From Streptococcus parasanguinis ATCC 15912 (GTDB lineage: Bacteria; Bacillota; Bacilli; Lactobacillales; Streptococcaceae): a DNA stretch of 64,000 bases. Location: positions 1,984,001 through 2,048,000 of the forward strand of contig NC_015678.1 in NCBI RefSeq assembly GCF_000164675.2, read 5' to 3'. The notes beneath the pieces are model-generated. The model was not told the origin of the DNA. It did not search any database and saw nothing but the letters and a program-made list of their open reading frames with translations. Shown in pieces: positions 15,651-32,456 of the stretch (positions within the stretch are counted from its first letter, which is position 1; each line of letters starts with the position of its first letter). The position numbers and the translations under genes are program-made.

Positions 15651-16175
15651 TTGACAGAAGATATCAAAAAAGAAGACGTGAAAGAAGAGGAAGTTGCCCA
15701 AACAACTGAAGAAGTTGTAGAGGAGTCCAACCAACCTTCTGAGTTAGAAGAAGCACAAGCGCGTGCCGAGGAATTTGAAAACAAGTACCTTCGTGCTCAT
15801 GCAGAAATGCAAAACATTCAGCGCCGTGCCAATGAAGAACGTCAACAATTACAAAAATACCGTAGCCAAGATTTGGCAAAAGCGATCTTACCATCACTAG
15901 ACAACCTCGAACGTGCCCTTGCCGTAGAAGGATTGACAGATGATGTGAAGAAGGGCTTGGAAATGGTCCAAGAAAGTTTGGTACATGCTCTGAAAGAAGA
16001 AGGAATTGAAGAAATTCCAGCGGACGGAGCCTTTGACCATAACTACCATATGGCCATCCAAACAGTCCCAGCTGATGACGAACATCCAGCAGACACTATC
16101 GCACAAGTCTTCCAAAAAGGCTACAAACTCCATGACCGCATCCTTCGCCCAGCCATGGTAGTAGTATATAACTAG
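15651..16175 (+). CDS. grpE: Nucleotide exchange factor GrpE
   Basis: GrpE releases ADP from DnaK. The protein has an acidic, unstructured N-terminus ([20 protein letters not shown]), a long coiled coil ([22 protein letters not shown]) and the conserved C-terminal beta domain ending [14 protein letters not shown]. An ATG at 15633 is in frame, but AAAGGGGTG at 15636-15644 sits ideally for the TTG at 15651, which also gives the expected N-terminus, so TTG is chosen (174 residues). It is co-transcribed with hrcA. A 370-bp gap separates it from dnaK. Confidence 0.95.
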   Translation: MTEDIKKEDVKEEEVAQTTEEVVEESNQPSELEEAQARAEEFENKYLRAHAEMQNIQRRANEERQQLQKYRSQDLAKAILPSLDNLERALAVEGLTDDVKKGLEMVQESLVHALKEEGIEEIPADGAFDHNYHMAIQTVPADDEHPADTIAQVFQKGYKLHDRILRPAMVVVYN

Positions 16176-18369
<2,194 letters not shown>

Positions 18370-18370
<1 letters not shown>

Positions 18371-18394
18371 AATAGTCCCGTGGACTATTTTATC
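18370..18394 (+). terminator. dnaK terminator
   Basis: AAATAGTCC-cgt-GGACTATTT followed by TTAT forms a compact hairpin right after the stop codon. More GC-rich stems and a second hairpin (CAGAGG...CCTCTG plus TTTTT, ending near 18545) follow before the next gene. Confidence 0.75.
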
Positions 18395-18568
18395 CCGAGC
18401 TTGAAAATCGGGGAGCGAGGCGTTAATAATGAATACTCACTCTTGTGATTGTCACCCTACGACAATCGCTATGGCGCCTTTCCTAAACGCCTAACTAGTA
18501 AATGATAAAAAGAAATCCAGAGGTTGCAACCCAGCCTCTGTTTTTCGGTAAAATAGAGGATGCTGCCT

Positions 18569-19201
18569 ATGAAAAAAGTACTTTGTATCATTTATCCTAA
18601 TTTTTCTCTTTATGAGATTACTGCTTTAACGAGTACTTTAGCTCTGTCTTTTGATAGTACGATTGATTATGCCGCTTCAGATCATTCGATGGTGGTCTCT
18701 GAGGATGGCTTGCCCTGTCAACCAACGAAAACACTAGATCAAATCTGTATAGAAGAGTATTCTTGTGTGATTTTGCCAGGAATGATCAATATAGGGCCTG
18801 CTCTACAGGATGAGAAATTGATTTCGTTTTTGAGGGACCTTGGTGAGCAAGATATCTTAATTGCAGCCATTTCTTCAGCGCCTCTTTTATTAGCGAAAGC
18901 AGGTCTGTTGAAGGACACGAAATTTACAGGTGGAATTTGGCAAAACTTCTTTGGTTATTTTGAATTTCTTCCACGTGAAAATTTCCAACCCAAACTGGTT
19001 GTGCAAGATAAACAAATCATTACGGCTATCGGTTTTGCCCATCAAGAGTTTGCAAGAAAAGTGATTCTAAGCTTAGGCTTGGCAACTAATACAGACAACT
19101 ATTTTAAAGAACAGAACGAGTATGCTGAAGAGGATTTGATATTTACTTTATCGGACAAAGAGTTTGATCAAGTGAAGCGAAGTATAGAAAACAGCCTCTA
19201 A
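18569..19201 (+). CDS. DJ-1/PfpI family protein lacking the nucleophilic cysteine
   Basis: This 210-residue protein of the DJ-1/PfpI (class I glutamine amidotransferase-like) fold has the conserved acid Glu16 in NFSLYEITAL and the nucleophile elbow at AAISSAPLLLAKAG. Position 102, normally Cys, is Ser. Relatives act as glyoxalases, chaperones or stress factors through that Cys, so catalysis would differ or be absent. It sits between dnaK and dnaJ, suggesting a protein-damage role. An ATG at 18560 is possible, but AGAGG at 18555-18559 fits ATG 18569 better. Confidence 0.75.
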   Translation: MKKVLCIIYPNFSLYEITALTSTLALSFDSTIDYAASDHSMVVSEDGLPCQPTKTLDQICIEEYSCVILPGMINIGPALQDEKLISFLRDLGEQDILIAAISSAPLLLAKAGLLKDTKFTGGIWQNFFGYFEFLPRENFQPKLVVQDKQIITAIGFAHQEFARKVILSLGLATNTDNYFKEQNEYAEEDLIFTLSDKEFDQVKRSIENSL

Positions 19202-19359
19202 AGATTTACATGAAAATTATAGAAAGGAACAAAGAGTGTTCGTAACTGAACACGGGCTACGGACGGTGCCAAAAAGATAGTTTTTTCTAGGACGCGAGCG
19301 TCCGTCGTCAAAACTCCTATTTTGGCTGTGTCCGTTTAACGCCCTTTGTATCTTGAATT
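19202..19359 (+). other. Structured leader upstream of dnaJ
   Basis: It contains hairpins GTGTTC...GAACAC and GGACGcgagCGTCC, and parts resemble the grpE-dnaK gap (GTGTTCnnACT and GGCTAC motifs). No Shine-Dalgarno is visible before the dnaJ ATG. Confidence 0.5.
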
Positions 19360-20493
19360 ATGAACAATACTGAATTTTATGACCGTTTGGGCGTTTCAAA
19401 GAATGCATCTCAAGATGAGATCAAGAAAGCCTATCGGAAATTATCTAAAAAATATCACCCAGATATCAACAAGGAGCCTGGTGCTGAGGAAAAGTACAAG
19501 GAAGTTCAAGAAGCTTATGAGACTTTGAGTGACGAGCAAAAACGAGCTGCTTATGACCAATATGGTGCTGCGGGTGCCAATGGTGGCTTCGGTGGCGGAG
19601 CAGGTGGTTTTGGTGGCTTTGATGGTGCTGGTTTTGGTGGCTTTGAAGATATCTTCTCTAGCTTCTTTGGTGGCGGTGCAAGTCGTAATCCAAATGCACC
19701 TCGTCAAGGGGATGACCTCCAATACCGCGTCAATCTCAAGTTTGAAGAAGCGATTTTTGGTGCGGAAAAAGAAGTCAAGTACCATCGGGAAGCTAGCTGT
19801 CATACCTGTCATGGTTCTGGGGCTAAGCCAGGGACTAGTCCGGTGACCTGTGGACGCTGTCATGGTTCTGGAGTCATCAATGTGGATACGCAAACCCCTC
19901 TTGGGATGATGCGCCGTCAAGTGACCTGTGATGTCTGTCATGGTCGTGGTCAAGAAATCAAAGATCCATGTAGCACTTGTCGTGGAACAGGTCATGAAAA
20001 ACAAGCTCATAGCGTGAATGTCAAGATTCCTGCAGGAGTTGAAACAGGTCAACAAATCCGATTAGCTGGTCAAGGAGAAGCTGGCTTTAACGGTGGACCT
20101 TATGGTGACTTGTATGTCGTTGTCAATGTTGAGCCGAGCGATCGCTTCGAACGAGATGGCTCAACCATCTACTACAAGTTAGACTTGAACTTTGTCCAAG
20201 CAGCTCTTGGAGATACGGTCCATGTGCCAACTGTTCACGGAGATGTCGATTTGGTCATTCCTGAAGGAACCCAAACCGGTAAGAAATTCCGCCTCCGTGG
20301 AAAAGGGGCTCCAAGCTTACGTGGTGGTGCTATGGGGGATCAATATGTATCTGTCAATGTCGTCACCCCAACTGGTTTAAATGACAAGCAAAAAGAAGCC
20401 CTTCAAGCCTTTGCGGAAGCAAGTGATTTGAAGGTCAACCCAAAGAAAAAAGGTTTCTTTGACAAGGTCAAAGATGCTTTAGATGATTTATAA
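19360..20493 (+). CDS. dnaJ: Chaperone DnaJ (Hsp40)
   Basis: This 377-residue type I Hsp40 has a J-domain with HPD at residues 33-35, a Gly/Phe-rich linker (about 72-115) and four zinc motifs ([32 protein letters not shown]). C-terminal beta domains bind client proteins. It stimulates DnaK ATPase. The start follows the family ([13 protein letters not shown]). The ATG lacks a normal ribosome-binding site, so translation may depend on upstream structure or coupling. A terminator follows. Confidence 0.97.
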   Translation: MNNTEFYDRLGVSKNASQDEIKKAYRKLSKKYHPDINKEPGAEEKYKEVQEAYETLSDEQKRAAYDQYGAAGANGGFGGGAGGFGGFDGAGFGGFEDIFSSFFGGGASRNPNAPRQGDDLQYRVNLKFEEAIFGAEKEVKYHREASCHTCHGSGAKPGTSPVTCGRCHGSGVINVDTQTPLGMMRRQVTCDVCHGRGQEIKDPCSTCRGTGHEKQAHSVNVKIPAGVETGQQIRLAGQGEAGFNGGPYGDLYVVVNVEPSDRFERDGSTIYYKLDLNFVQAALGDTVHVPTVHGDVDLVIPEGTQTGKKFRLRGKGAPSLRGGAMGDQYVSVNVVTPTGLNDKQKEALQAFAEASDLKVNPKKKGFFDKVKDALDDL

Positions 20494-20498
20494 AAATG

Positions 20499-20536
20499 AA
20501 CGAGTTTCCTTTTGAGTAAGGAGCTCGTTTTATTTT
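20499..20536 (+). terminator. dnaJ terminator
   Basis: AACGAGtTTCCTt...AAGGAgCTCGTTTTATTTT forms an intrinsic terminator at the end of the heat-shock cluster. Confidence 0.8.
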
Positions 20537-20618
20537 GGATCGAATCCAAGAACTTCCTCTCCTAATTAAAGAATAATGAGAAGCCTCATTGAATTTATTA
20601 AGATATCGTGCTAAATTT

Positions 20619-20635
20619 AAGAAAACGATTACAAT
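20619..20635 (+). promoter_or_regulatory. cre-like site overlapping the strH -10 box
   Basis: AAGAAAACGATTACAA resembles the catabolite-responsive element (WTGNNANCGNWNNCAW) and overlaps TACAAT (20630-20635), the likely -10. CcpA repression of a glycosidase gene is expected. No clear -35 is seen. Confidence 0.55.
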
Positions 20636-20645
20636 GACAATTTAG

Positions 20646-24194
<3,549 letters not shown>

Positions 24195-24227
24195 GACCTA
24201 GTAGATTTGTAACAGGTCGAAGTTAGG

Positions 24228-24405
24228 AGAGTGGGACAGAAATCGGTAATTCGTTAGAATTCGATTTCGTCGTCCCACCTCCGCACAGTTGAGTAGGGCT
24301 GTAAAAGCTGATGAAATCAGCGTAGTAGAGCCCACTCAACCACTGCGTCTTGCTCGACAATCCAAAAATAATTGAGAGGCTAGGACTTTTGTCCCAGCCT
24401 CTTTT
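24228..24405 (+). repeat. 180-bp multi-hairpin intergenic element, copy B
   Basis: It has the same orientation as copy A with only a few substitutions. It lies just after strH and ends in the GAGGCTaGGAC/GTCCcAGCCTC terminator hairpin with TTTTT. Confidence 0.88.
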
Positions 24406-24448
24406 TGTGCCTGCAAAACTGTACCCGGACAGTTTGATTTTTTCACTA

Positions 24449-24477
24449 TTGTAACCCCTTCTATATCTTGCTAAAAT
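24449..24477 (+). promoter_or_regulatory. truA promoter giving an apparently leaderless mRNA
   Basis: TTGTAA and TAAAAT are exactly 17 bp apart. The ATG begins 7 nt after the -10 box, so transcription should start at or next to the A of ATG. No Shine-Dalgarno is present. Confidence 0.65.
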
Positions 24478-24483
24478 AGAACC

Positions 24484-25230
24484 ATGACACGATACAAAGC
24501 AACCATTTCATATGATGGGACCTTGTTTGCAGGGTTTCAACGCCAACCGCATGCCCGCAGTGTGCAAGAGGAAATCGAGAAGACCTTGACGCGCCTCAAT
24601 CAAGGAACCCCCGTTACCGTTCATGGAGCGGGGCGAACGGATTCCGGTGTCCATGCTCTTGGACAGGTGATTCATTTTGATCTCCCCCAAGAGCGGGACG
24701 AGGAGAAGCTCCGCTTTGCCCTCGATACCCAAACTCCAGAGGATATTGATTTTATCCGTGTGGAGCAAGTAGCGGCTGACTTTCATTCACGCTACAAGAA
24801 GCACAGCAAGACCTATGAATTCATCGTGGATTATGGTCGTCCCAAGAACCCCATGATGCGCCACTATGCCACCCACTATCCTTATCCTTTGGATGTGGAA
24901 AAGATGCAAGCAGCCATCCAAAAGTTGGAGGGAACCCATGATTTCACCGGTTTCACAGCTTCAGGAACCAGTGTGGAAGACAAGGTTCGTACGATTACAG
25001 AGGCTCGCTTGGTCGAGGATGCAGAACATCACCGCCTTGTCTTTACCTTTTCGGGCAATGGTTTTCTCTACAAGCAAATCCGCAATATGGTGGGAACTTT
25101 GTTGAAGATCGGAAATGATCGGATGCCGATCGAGCAGATCGATCTAATTTTAGAACAGAAGGACCGCAATCTAGCAGGTCCTACAGCAGCGCCAAATGGC
25201 TTATATTTAAAGGAGATCCGTTATGAGTAA
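24484..25230 (+). CDS. truA: tRNA pseudouridine(38-40) synthase TruA
   Basis: This 248-residue protein is at normal length and modifies uridines in the anticodon arm of tRNAs. The catalytic Asp53 is in [14 protein letters not shown]. Other conserved stretches are [13 protein letters not shown] near the N-terminus and [14 protein letters not shown] in the C-terminal half. It overlaps the following kinase gene by 8 bp, starting a vitamin B6-related operon. The ATG seems to lie at the transcript start (see promoter). Confidence 0.97.
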   Translation: MTRYKATISYDGTLFAGFQRQPHARSVQEEIEKTLTRLNQGTPVTVHGAGRTDSGVHALGQVIHFDLPQERDEEKLRFALDTQTPEDIDFIRVEQVAADFHSRYKKHSKTYEFIVDYGRPKNPMMRHYATHYPYPLDVEKMQAAIQKLEGTHDFTGFTASGTSVEDKVRTITEARLVEDAEHHRLVFTFSGNGFLYKQIRNMVGTLLKIGNDRMPIEQIDLILEQKDRNLAGPTAAPNGLYLKEIRYE

Positions 25231-25984
25231 TGAATTGATTCTAGCTATTTCAGGAAATGATATTTTTAGTGGGGGAGGTCTTCACGCAGACCTTGCAACT
25301 TATACGACTAACAAACAGCATGGTTTTGTAGCGGTGACTTGTTTGACCGCTATGACGGAGCACGGTTTTGAAGTGATTCCGGTGGATCCAACGACCTTTG
25401 CGCAGCAGCTCAACTCTCTCAAGGATGTTCCTTTTTCTGCAATTAAACTCGGCCTTTTGCCAAATGTCCAAGTGGCAGACTTGGCCTTGGACTATGTCAA
25501 AGCCCATGCGGAGATCCCTGTGGTACTAGATCCTGTCTTGGTCTGCAAGGAAAGCCATGATGTTGAAGTTTCAGCTCTTCGAGACGAATTGATCAAATTC
25601 TTCCCTTATGTGACGATCATTACGCCGAACTTGCCAGAAGCTGAGATCTTGACCCAAAGCAAGATTCAATCGCTCGATGATATGAAGGAGGCAGCGCGCA
25701 AGCTCTACGAATTAGGAGCAGCGAATGTCGTGGTCAAAGGAGGCAATCGTCTCAATAAAGAAAAGGCCATCGATGTCTTTTATGATGGGACGGACTTCAC
25801 CATCATTGAAGAGCCAGTCTTAGAAAAGAACAATACAGGAGCTGGTTGTACCTTTGCGTCTAGCATTTCCAGCCAGTTGGTGCAAGGGAAATCTCCACTT
25901 GAAGCTGTTAAAGCCTCTAAAGACTTTGTTTTCCAAGCGATTCAACATTCAGACCAGTATGGAGTAGTACAGTATGACATCTAA
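25223..25984 (+). CDS. Pyridoxine kinase / hydroxymethylpyrimidine kinase (ThiD/PdxK type)
   Basis: This 253-residue ribokinase-superfamily protein of the ThiD/PdxK2 branch has an N-terminal [17 protein letters not shown] substrate region, a [10 protein letters not shown] stretch and the C-terminal anion hole [13 protein letters not shown]. The Cys in that GxGC motif is typical of the pyridoxal kinase variants of ThiD. Its 11-bp overlap with the ECF S-component gene argues for salvage of an imported vitamer, most likely pyridoxine. HMP cannot be excluded. AAAGGAGATCC precedes the ATG. Confidence 0.87.
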   Translation: MSNELILAISGNDIFSGGGLHADLATYTTNKQHGFVAVTCLTAMTEHGFEVIPVDPTTFAQQLNSLKDVPFSAIKLGLLPNVQVADLALDYVKAHAEIPVVLDPVLVCKESHDVEVSALRDELIKFFPYVTIITPNLPEAEILTQSKIQSLDDMKEAARKLYELGAANVVVKGGNRLNKEKAIDVFYDGTDFTIIEEPVLEKNNTGAGCTFASSISSQLVQGKSPLEAVKASKDFVFQAIQHSDQYGVVQYDI

Positions 25985-26444
25985 TCGAACTCAACTCATT
26001 GCCCGCCTCTCTATTTTGACAGCCTTGACAGTTGTACTTGGCTACTATACCAAACTTCCAACTCCTACAGGGATCGTCACCCTACTAGATCTTGGTGCCT
26101 ATTTCACAGCCTTCTATTTTGGACGCAAGGAAGGTGCTATTGTAGGTGGTGTCGGAGCCTTCTTATTGGATCTGATTTCAGGCTATCCTCAGTGGATGTT
26201 CTTTAGCCTCCTCTTTCACGGGGGACAAGGATATTTCGCTGGCTTCAAGGGCAAAGCTCGTTACCTAGGCTTGCTTCTTGCGACAGTCGTCATGGTAGGC
26301 GGTTACGCACTAGCTTCTGCTCTCTTTTTAGGCAATGGTTGGGGAGCTGCTATCTCGGACATTCCGAATAACCTCGCTCAGAATTTTGTTGGAATGGCTT
26401 TAGGCTATGTGGTCTATTATGCATTTCAAAAGAAAGGAAGCTAA
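25974..26444 (+). CDS. ECF transporter S component, probably for pyridoxine or HMP
   Basis: This 156-residue protein has about five or six membrane segments and an ECF S-component signature in LPTPTGIVTLLDLGAYFTAFYFGRKEGAIVGGVG. It would bind a vitamin substrate and dock on the shared EcfAAT module, which is not in this window. Coupling to the upstream kinase gene indicates a vitamin B6 or thiamin-precursor substrate. The genes overlap by 11 bp. Confidence 0.87.
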   Translation: MTSNRTQLIARLSILTALTVVLGYYTKLPTPTGIVTLLDLGAYFTAFYFGRKEGAIVGGVGAFLLDLISGYPQWMFFSLLFHGGQGYFAGFKGKARYLGLLLATVVMVGGYALASALFLGNGWGAAISDIPNNLAQNFVGMALGYVVYYAFQKKGS

Positions 26445-26447
26445 TTC

Positions 26448-27011
26448 ATGGATCTGGAGCAACTGAAGAAGGATACAAAAGAAATCTTGGTAGATGTCTT
26501 GGAAAAAAGCCGTCTCCGCCAAGGACAGATTCTAGTCCTCGGGATGTCTTCAAGTGAAGTTGCAGGAGGGCGAATTGGAAAAGCCTCCAACATCGATATT
26601 GCCGAAGCTATTGTCCAGACCTTGCTAGATGAGTTGAATCCAAGAGGGATTTATCTGGCGGTACAAGGATGTGAGCATCTCAATCGCGCCTTGGTGGTCG
26701 AAAGAGAATTGGCAGATAAAAAGGAGTTAGAAATCGTCAATGTCCTTCCAAGTCTCCATGCAGGAGGTGCTGGACAACTCGCAGCTTTCAAGTATTTTAA
26801 GGATCCTGTTGAGGTGGAATTTATCACAGCTCAAGCCGGGTTAGACATCGGAGATACCTCAGTAGGGATGCATGTCAAACACGTGCAAGTTCCGATTCGC
26901 CCTATCTTGCGTGAACTAGGTGGCGCCCATGTCACAGCCCTCGCCAGTCGGCCAAAATTGATCGGTGGCGCCCGTGCTCTCTACCTCGATGATCCCATCC
27001 GAAAATCATAA
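26448..27011 (+). CDS. TIGR01440/DUF436 family protein (UPF0340)
   Basis: This 187-residue cytosolic protein of the DUF436/UPF0340 family shows the conserved [18 protein letters not shown] region, [12 protein letters not shown] and [14 protein letters not shown] motifs. Structures of relatives exist, but no function is established. It starts 3 bp after the S-component stop and shares its operon. An intrinsic terminator follows. Confidence 0.87.
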   Translation: MDLEQLKKDTKEILVDVLEKSRLRQGQILVLGMSSSEVAGGRIGKASNIDIAEAIVQTLLDELNPRGIYLAVQGCEHLNRALVVERELADKKELEIVNVLPSLHAGGAGQLAAFKYFKDPVEVEFITAQAGLDIGDTSVGMHVKHVQVPIRPILRELGGAHVTALASRPKLIGGARALYLDDPIRKS

Positions 27012-27015
27012 TTAG

Positions 27016-27042
27016 AACTAGCTTTTAAGGGCTAGTTTTTTT
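27016..27042 (+). terminator. Terminator of the truA operon
   Basis: AACTAGC-ttttaagg-GCTAGTT is followed by TTTTT. Confidence 0.85.
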
Positions 27043-27074
27043 GGATGAAAAGAGAGGCAAAAACGTTTTAAAAC

Positions 27075-27102
27075 TTGCAATTTCAAAGTTTTGTGGTAAA
27101 AT
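27075..27102 (+). promoter_or_regulatory. Trigger factor promoter
   Basis: TTGCAA and TAAAAT are 16 bp apart, about 38 bp before the chosen start. Confidence 0.65.
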
Positions 27103-27139
27103 TATAAGGAATGACTATATTATTTTAAGGAGAGACAGA

Positions 27140-28423
27140 ATGTCTGTATCATTTGAAAACAAAGAAACTAACCACGGTGTATTGACTTTCACAATCAGCC
27201 AAGAGCAAATCAAACCTGCTTTGGACCGTGTGTTTGAGTCTGTTAAGAAAACTTTGAACGTACCTGGATTCCGTAAAGGTCATATTCCACGTCCAATCTT
27301 CAACCAACGTTTTGGTGAAGAAGCTCTTTACCAAGATGCTTTGAACGATCTTCTTCCAGCAGCATACGAAGCAGCTGTTAAAGAAGCTGGAATCGAAGTT
27401 GTAGCACAACCAACTTTCGATGTTGTATCTATGGAAAAAGGTCAAGACTGGACATTGACAGCAGCTGTTGTAACAAAACCTGAAGTAAAATTGGGTGCTT
27501 ACAAAGACCTTGAAGTGTCAGTAGAAGTTTCTAAAGAAGTAACAGACGCTGATGTGGATGCTCGTATCGAACGCGAACGCAACAACTTGGCTGAATTGGT
27601 TGTTAAAGAAGGTGCTGCTGCAGAAGGTGACACAGTTGTGATCGACTTCGTAGGTTCTATCGACGGTGTTGAATTCGACGGTGGTAAAGGTGACAACTTC
27701 TCACTTGGACTTGGTTCAGGTCAATTCATCCCAGGTTTCGAAGACCAATTGGTTGGACACTCTGCTGGTGAAACAGTTGATGTGATCGTAACATTCCCAG
27801 AAGACTACCAAGCAGCTGACCTTGCAGGTAAAGAAGCGAAATTCGTGACAACGATCCACGAAGTAAAAGCAAAAGAAGTACCAGCTCTTGACGATGAATT
27901 GGCAAAAGACATCGACGAAGAAGTTGAAACTCTTGCTGAATTGAAAGAAAAATACCGCAAAGAATTGGCAGCAGCTAAAGAAGAAGCATACAACGATGCA
28001 GTAGAAGCAGCAGCAATCGATCTTGCCGTTGAAAATGCTGAAATCGTTGACCTTCCAGAAGAAATGATCCATGAAGAAGTACACCGTTCAATCAACGAAT
28101 TCCTTGGAAACATGCAACGTCAAGGTATCTCACCTGAAATGTACTTCCAAATCACTGGAACAACTCAAGAAGATCTTCACAAACAATACGAAGCAGAAGC
28201 TGAAAGCCGTACGAAGACAAACCTTGTGGTTGAAGCAGTAGCGAAAGCAGAAGGCTTCGAAGCAACTGAAGAAGAAATCAACGCTGAAATCGAACAATTG
28301 GCAGCAGATTACAACATGCCAGTTGAACAAGTTCGCAACCTTCTTTCACCAGAAATGTTGAAACATGACATCACAGTGAAGAAAGCAGTGAACGTGATTA
28401 CAAGCACAGCAAAAGTAAAATAA
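27140..28423 (+). CDS. tig: Trigger factor (ribosome-associated chaperone, prolyl isomerase)
   Basis: This 427-residue protein has an N-terminal ribosome-binding domain with GFRKGHIPR at about residues 44-52 and an FKBP-type PPIase domain (about 160-245: [32 protein letters not shown]). A helical C-terminal domain follows. It shields nascent chains at the exit tunnel. The frame is open from 27041, but the promoter and GGAGAGAC place the start at ATG 27140 (MSVSFENK), the family's normal N-terminus. Confidence 0.97.
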   Translation: MSVSFENKETNHGVLTFTISQEQIKPALDRVFESVKKTLNVPGFRKGHIPRPIFNQRFGEEALYQDALNDLLPAAYEAAVKEAGIEVVAQPTFDVVSMEKGQDWTLTAAVVTKPEVKLGAYKDLEVSVEVSKEVTDADVDARIERERNNLAELVVKEGAAAEGDTVVIDFVGSIDGVEFDGGKGDNFSLGLGSGQFIPGFEDQLVGHSAGETVDVIVTFPEDYQAADLAGKEAKFVTTIHEVKAKEVPALDDELAKDIDEEVETLAELKEKYRKELAAAKEEAYNDAVEAAAIDLAVENAEIVDLPEEMIHEEVHRSINEFLGNMQRQGISPEMYFQITGTTQEDLHKQYEAEAESRTKTNLVVEAVAKAEGFEATEEEINAEIEQLAADYNMPVEQVRNLLSPEMLKHDITVKKAVNVITSTAKVK

Positions 28424-28433
28424 TTGAGATTAA

Positions 28434-28460
28434 AAAGAAGAGCCGTGAGGCTCTTCTTTT
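28434..28460 (+). terminator. tig terminator
   Basis: AAGAAGAGCC-gtga-GGCTCTTCTTTT forms the hairpin. Confidence 0.88.
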
Positions 28461-28491
28461 CTGATTTCGTGGAGAATCCTGGAATTTTCCT

Positions 28492-28520
28492 TTGACGAAA
28501 GGGGAAATTTATCGTACAAT
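28492..28520 (+). promoter_or_regulatory. rpoE promoter with long leader
   Basis: TTGACG and TACAAT are 17 bp apart. The 120-nt leader holds a hairpin with 9-bp arms TGATAGATT / AATCTATCA. Confidence 0.7.
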
Positions 28521-28647
28521 AGAGTGTAACGATAAAATGCGTGATAGATTTAGTGACGAGAAGTTTTCAATCTATCATTGAGGATAGGATGAGGTTTAAG
28601 ACCAGATCCTTCTCCATTTAGGAAATGAAACATAAGGAGATTTACCC

Positions 28648-29232
28648 TTGGAATTAGAAGTATTTGCTGGACAAGAAAAAAGTGAACTTTCTATGATTGA
28701 AGTGGCACGTGCGATTTTAGAATTACGCGGACGTGACCATGAAATGTACTTTAGCGATCTTGTAAATGAAATTCAAAATTACCTTGAAAAATCAAACAGC
28801 GAGATCCGTGAAGCTCTTCCATTGTTCTACACAGAATTGAATGTAGATGGAAGCTTTATCCCACTTGGAGATAACAAATGGGGCCTTCGTTCATGGTATG
28901 CCATCGATGAAGTTGATGAGGAAATCATCGCTCTTGAAGAAACAGACGAAGACGAAACTCCTAAGAAACGGAAGAAAAAACGTGTCAATGCCTTCATGGA
29001 TGGAGACGAAGATGCAATCGACTACAACGATGACGATCCAGAAGACGAAGAAGTTTACGAAGCAGATCCAGCTCTTTCATATGATGAAGAAAATCCAGAT
29101 GATGAAAAGAGTGAAGTCGAAGCTTACGATGCTGAAATCAATGAAATCGTACCAGATGATTTGGGTGAGGAAGTTGAATTGAGCGAAGAAGACGACGAAG
29201 AAGAGGATGCTGAAGACGAGGAAGAAGAATAA
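28648..29232 (+). CDS. rpoE: DNA-directed RNA polymerase subunit delta
   Basis: This 194-residue protein has an N-terminal folded HARE-HTH-like domain (about 1-90) and an extremely acidic, disordered tail of Asp/Glu runs. Delta is found in Firmicutes, raises transcription specificity and promotes RNA polymerase release and recycling. It starts with TTG at 28648, with AAGGAG 10 nt upstream. The repeat-element copy C lies directly after the stop and supplies the terminator. Confidence 0.95.
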   Translation: MELEVFAGQEKSELSMIEVARAILELRGRDHEMYFSDLVNEIQNYLEKSNSEIREALPLFYTELNVDGSFIPLGDNKWGLRSWYAIDEVDEEIIALEETDEDETPKKRKKKRVNAFMDGDEDAIDYNDDDPEDEEVYEADPALSYDEENPDDEKSEVEAYDAEINEIVPDDLGEEVELSEEDDEEEDAEDEEEE

Positions 29233-29239
29233 ATCATAA

Positions 29240-29420
29240 GAAGAGGCTGGGACAAAAGTCCTAGCCTCTCAATTGTTTTTGGATTGTCGAGCAAGACGCA
29301 GTGGTTGAGTGGGCTCTACTACGCTGATTTCATCAGCTTTTACAGCCCTACTCAACTGTGCGGAGGTGGGACGACGAAATCGAATTCTAACGAATTACCG
29401 ATTTCTGTCCCACTCTCTTT
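29240..29420 (-). repeat. 180-bp multi-hairpin intergenic element, copy C (inverted)
   Basis: It is the reverse complement of copies A and B. On the plus strand GAGGCTGGGACaaaaGTCCTAGCCTC follows rpoE directly and would end its transcript. A spurious open frame runs through its centre, as in the other copies. Confidence 0.88.
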
Positions 29421-29492
29421 TTGTTTGCATTGACAAAAATGGCGAAATGGCATATGATAATCGTGTAAGGTTTCCCAATAGGAGGTGTTCAG

Positions 29493-30188
29493 ATGGACTT
29501 TCGTTTAGATCAAAGTTTAGTAGCTCTTGGTATTGATACGGTTGTGGTCGGAATTGCTAGAAATGTGGACCCCCAAGCAGTTTTACCCCCTTCTTTTCTT
29601 GAAAAGAAGAAAGAGCTTGAACAATGGGCGCTCCAGTGTCAGACAGAAGAAGTAGTGGCATCTCCTGTCATCAAAGGGTATACAGACCTCTTGCAAAAAG
29701 TAGGGCGTAGCATCAAGAAAAATCCACCAACAGTCCTAGCTCTTATCCGAAACATCCAGCATCGAGGAGCTCTTCCTCAGATCAATAGCATCATCGATAT
29801 CTATAATGTCGAATCTCTGAAGTCTTTTCTCGCGATCGGAGGACATGACCTAGATAAGATTGAGGGACAGATTGAATTTACAGTGAGTCAAAGAGACGAT
29901 CTTTTCCTCCCTATCCTTTCTAGTGAAAAACATGTCGCACCGACAGATCCTGTCTATCGGGATCAAAAAGGAGTTTTGGCTTGGTTGGATGTACGCGATA
30001 GTGACCATTACAAATTTGAGGAGACTACGCAAAACGCCCTCTTTGTCATTCAAGGAAATACCGAGACATCAGTCGAGATGCGTTTAGAAGCACTGGAGCG
30101 AATCCGCAAGGACCTTGCTCTTTGCATGTCTCAGCTTCAATTTGAGAAATTTCTCGTCACACAAAATGGAGTGGAAAAGGTCTCGTAA
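29493..30188 (+). CDS. B3/4 tRNA-binding-domain protein (PheT-like)
   Basis: This 231-residue protein is made of a B3/B4 domain, the module found in phenylalanyl-tRNA synthetase beta chain. Recognisable are PTVLALIRNIQHRGALPQIN-like and IGGHDLDKIEG regions. Stand-alone relatives are suspected to edit or bind tRNA or misacylated amino acids, but this is not shown for this branch. GGAGGTG precedes the ATG. It ends 33 bp before the -35 box of the pyrG promoter. Confidence 0.82.
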   Translation: MDFRLDQSLVALGIDTVVVGIARNVDPQAVLPPSFLEKKKELEQWALQCQTEEVVASPVIKGYTDLLQKVGRSIKKNPPTVLALIRNIQHRGALPQINSIIDIYNVESLKSFLAIGGHDLDKIEGQIEFTVSQRDDLFLPILSSEKHVAPTDPVYRDQKGVLAWLDVRDSDHYKFEETTQNALFVIQGNTETSVEMRLEALERIRKDLALCMSQLQFEKFLVTQNGVEKVS

Positions 30189-30220
30189 ACAGCGAAAATC
30201 ATTTTCATGAAATTTTCAAT

Positions 30221-31975
<1,755 letters not shown>

Positions 31976-31980
31976 AAATC

Positions 31981-32014
31981 AAGGGAGCAGGTCGAAGGAC
32001 CTGTTCCCTTTTTG
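31981..32014 (+). terminator. pyrG terminator
   Basis: AGGGAGCAGGTC-gaag-GACCTGTTCCCTTTTT is a near-perfect hairpin. Confidence 0.9.
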
Positions 32015-32054
32015 TGAGAAAATGACAAACTTTGAAAAAAGTTTGAAAAAATTC

Positions 32055-32083
32055 TTGACAAAAAAGTCGTTGATTGATATACT
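32055..32083 (+). promoter_or_regulatory. tRNA-Leu promoter
   Basis: A perfect TTGACA and TATACT are 17 bp apart, 16 bp before the mature tRNA. Confidence 0.85.
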
Positions 32084-32099
32084 AGTAAAGTACTCAATC

Positions 32100-32185
32100 G
32101 CGGGGATGGCGGAATTGGCAGACGCGCAGGACTAAGGATCCTGTGACCGCTTTAGGTCGTGAGGGTTCAAGTCCCTCTCTCCGCA
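32100..32185 (+). tRNA. tRNA-Leu (anticodon AAG)
   Basis: This 86-nt class II tRNA has acceptor GCGGGGA paired with TCTCCGC (one G-T), anticodon stem CAGGA/TCCTG with loop CTAAGGA giving AAG, a long variable arm and T-arm GAGGG-TTCAAGT-CCCTC. CCA is not encoded. A UUCG-type terminator follows. Confidence 0.95.
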
Positions 32186-32192
32186 TCGGATC

Positions 32193-32217
32193 AAGATAGC
32201 TTCGGCTATCTTTTTTT
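32193..32217 (+). terminator. tRNA-Leu terminator
   Basis: AAGATAGC-TTCG-GCTATCTT is followed by a T run. Confidence 0.9.
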
Positions 32218-32456
32218 ATTTCTAAAATTATTTTAGTAGAATAGAAGGAAAGTGAAATGAGCTATAAGAGTGTTTGCATATCCTTATTTTGATATTACAG
32301 AGGTATTGAAATCTCCGAAAAGAGGGAATCCTCCTCATTTATCTTAAGAAAGTGCTTAAAGATACAGGAAAAACTAGCAATTTCATCTAAAAAGTGATAA
32401 AATAAACAATGTAAGTGGGATTAGCCCCACAAAAATATATAGGAGGCCTATGACTA

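Noticed and set aside
19441..20055. 204-codon frame antisense to dnaJ, and other long antisense frames in dnaK, tig, strH and ilvB
   Set aside because: Third-position bias of highly expressed genes creates long mirror frames; compositions are odd (Thr- or Phe-rich) and no ribosome sites exist.
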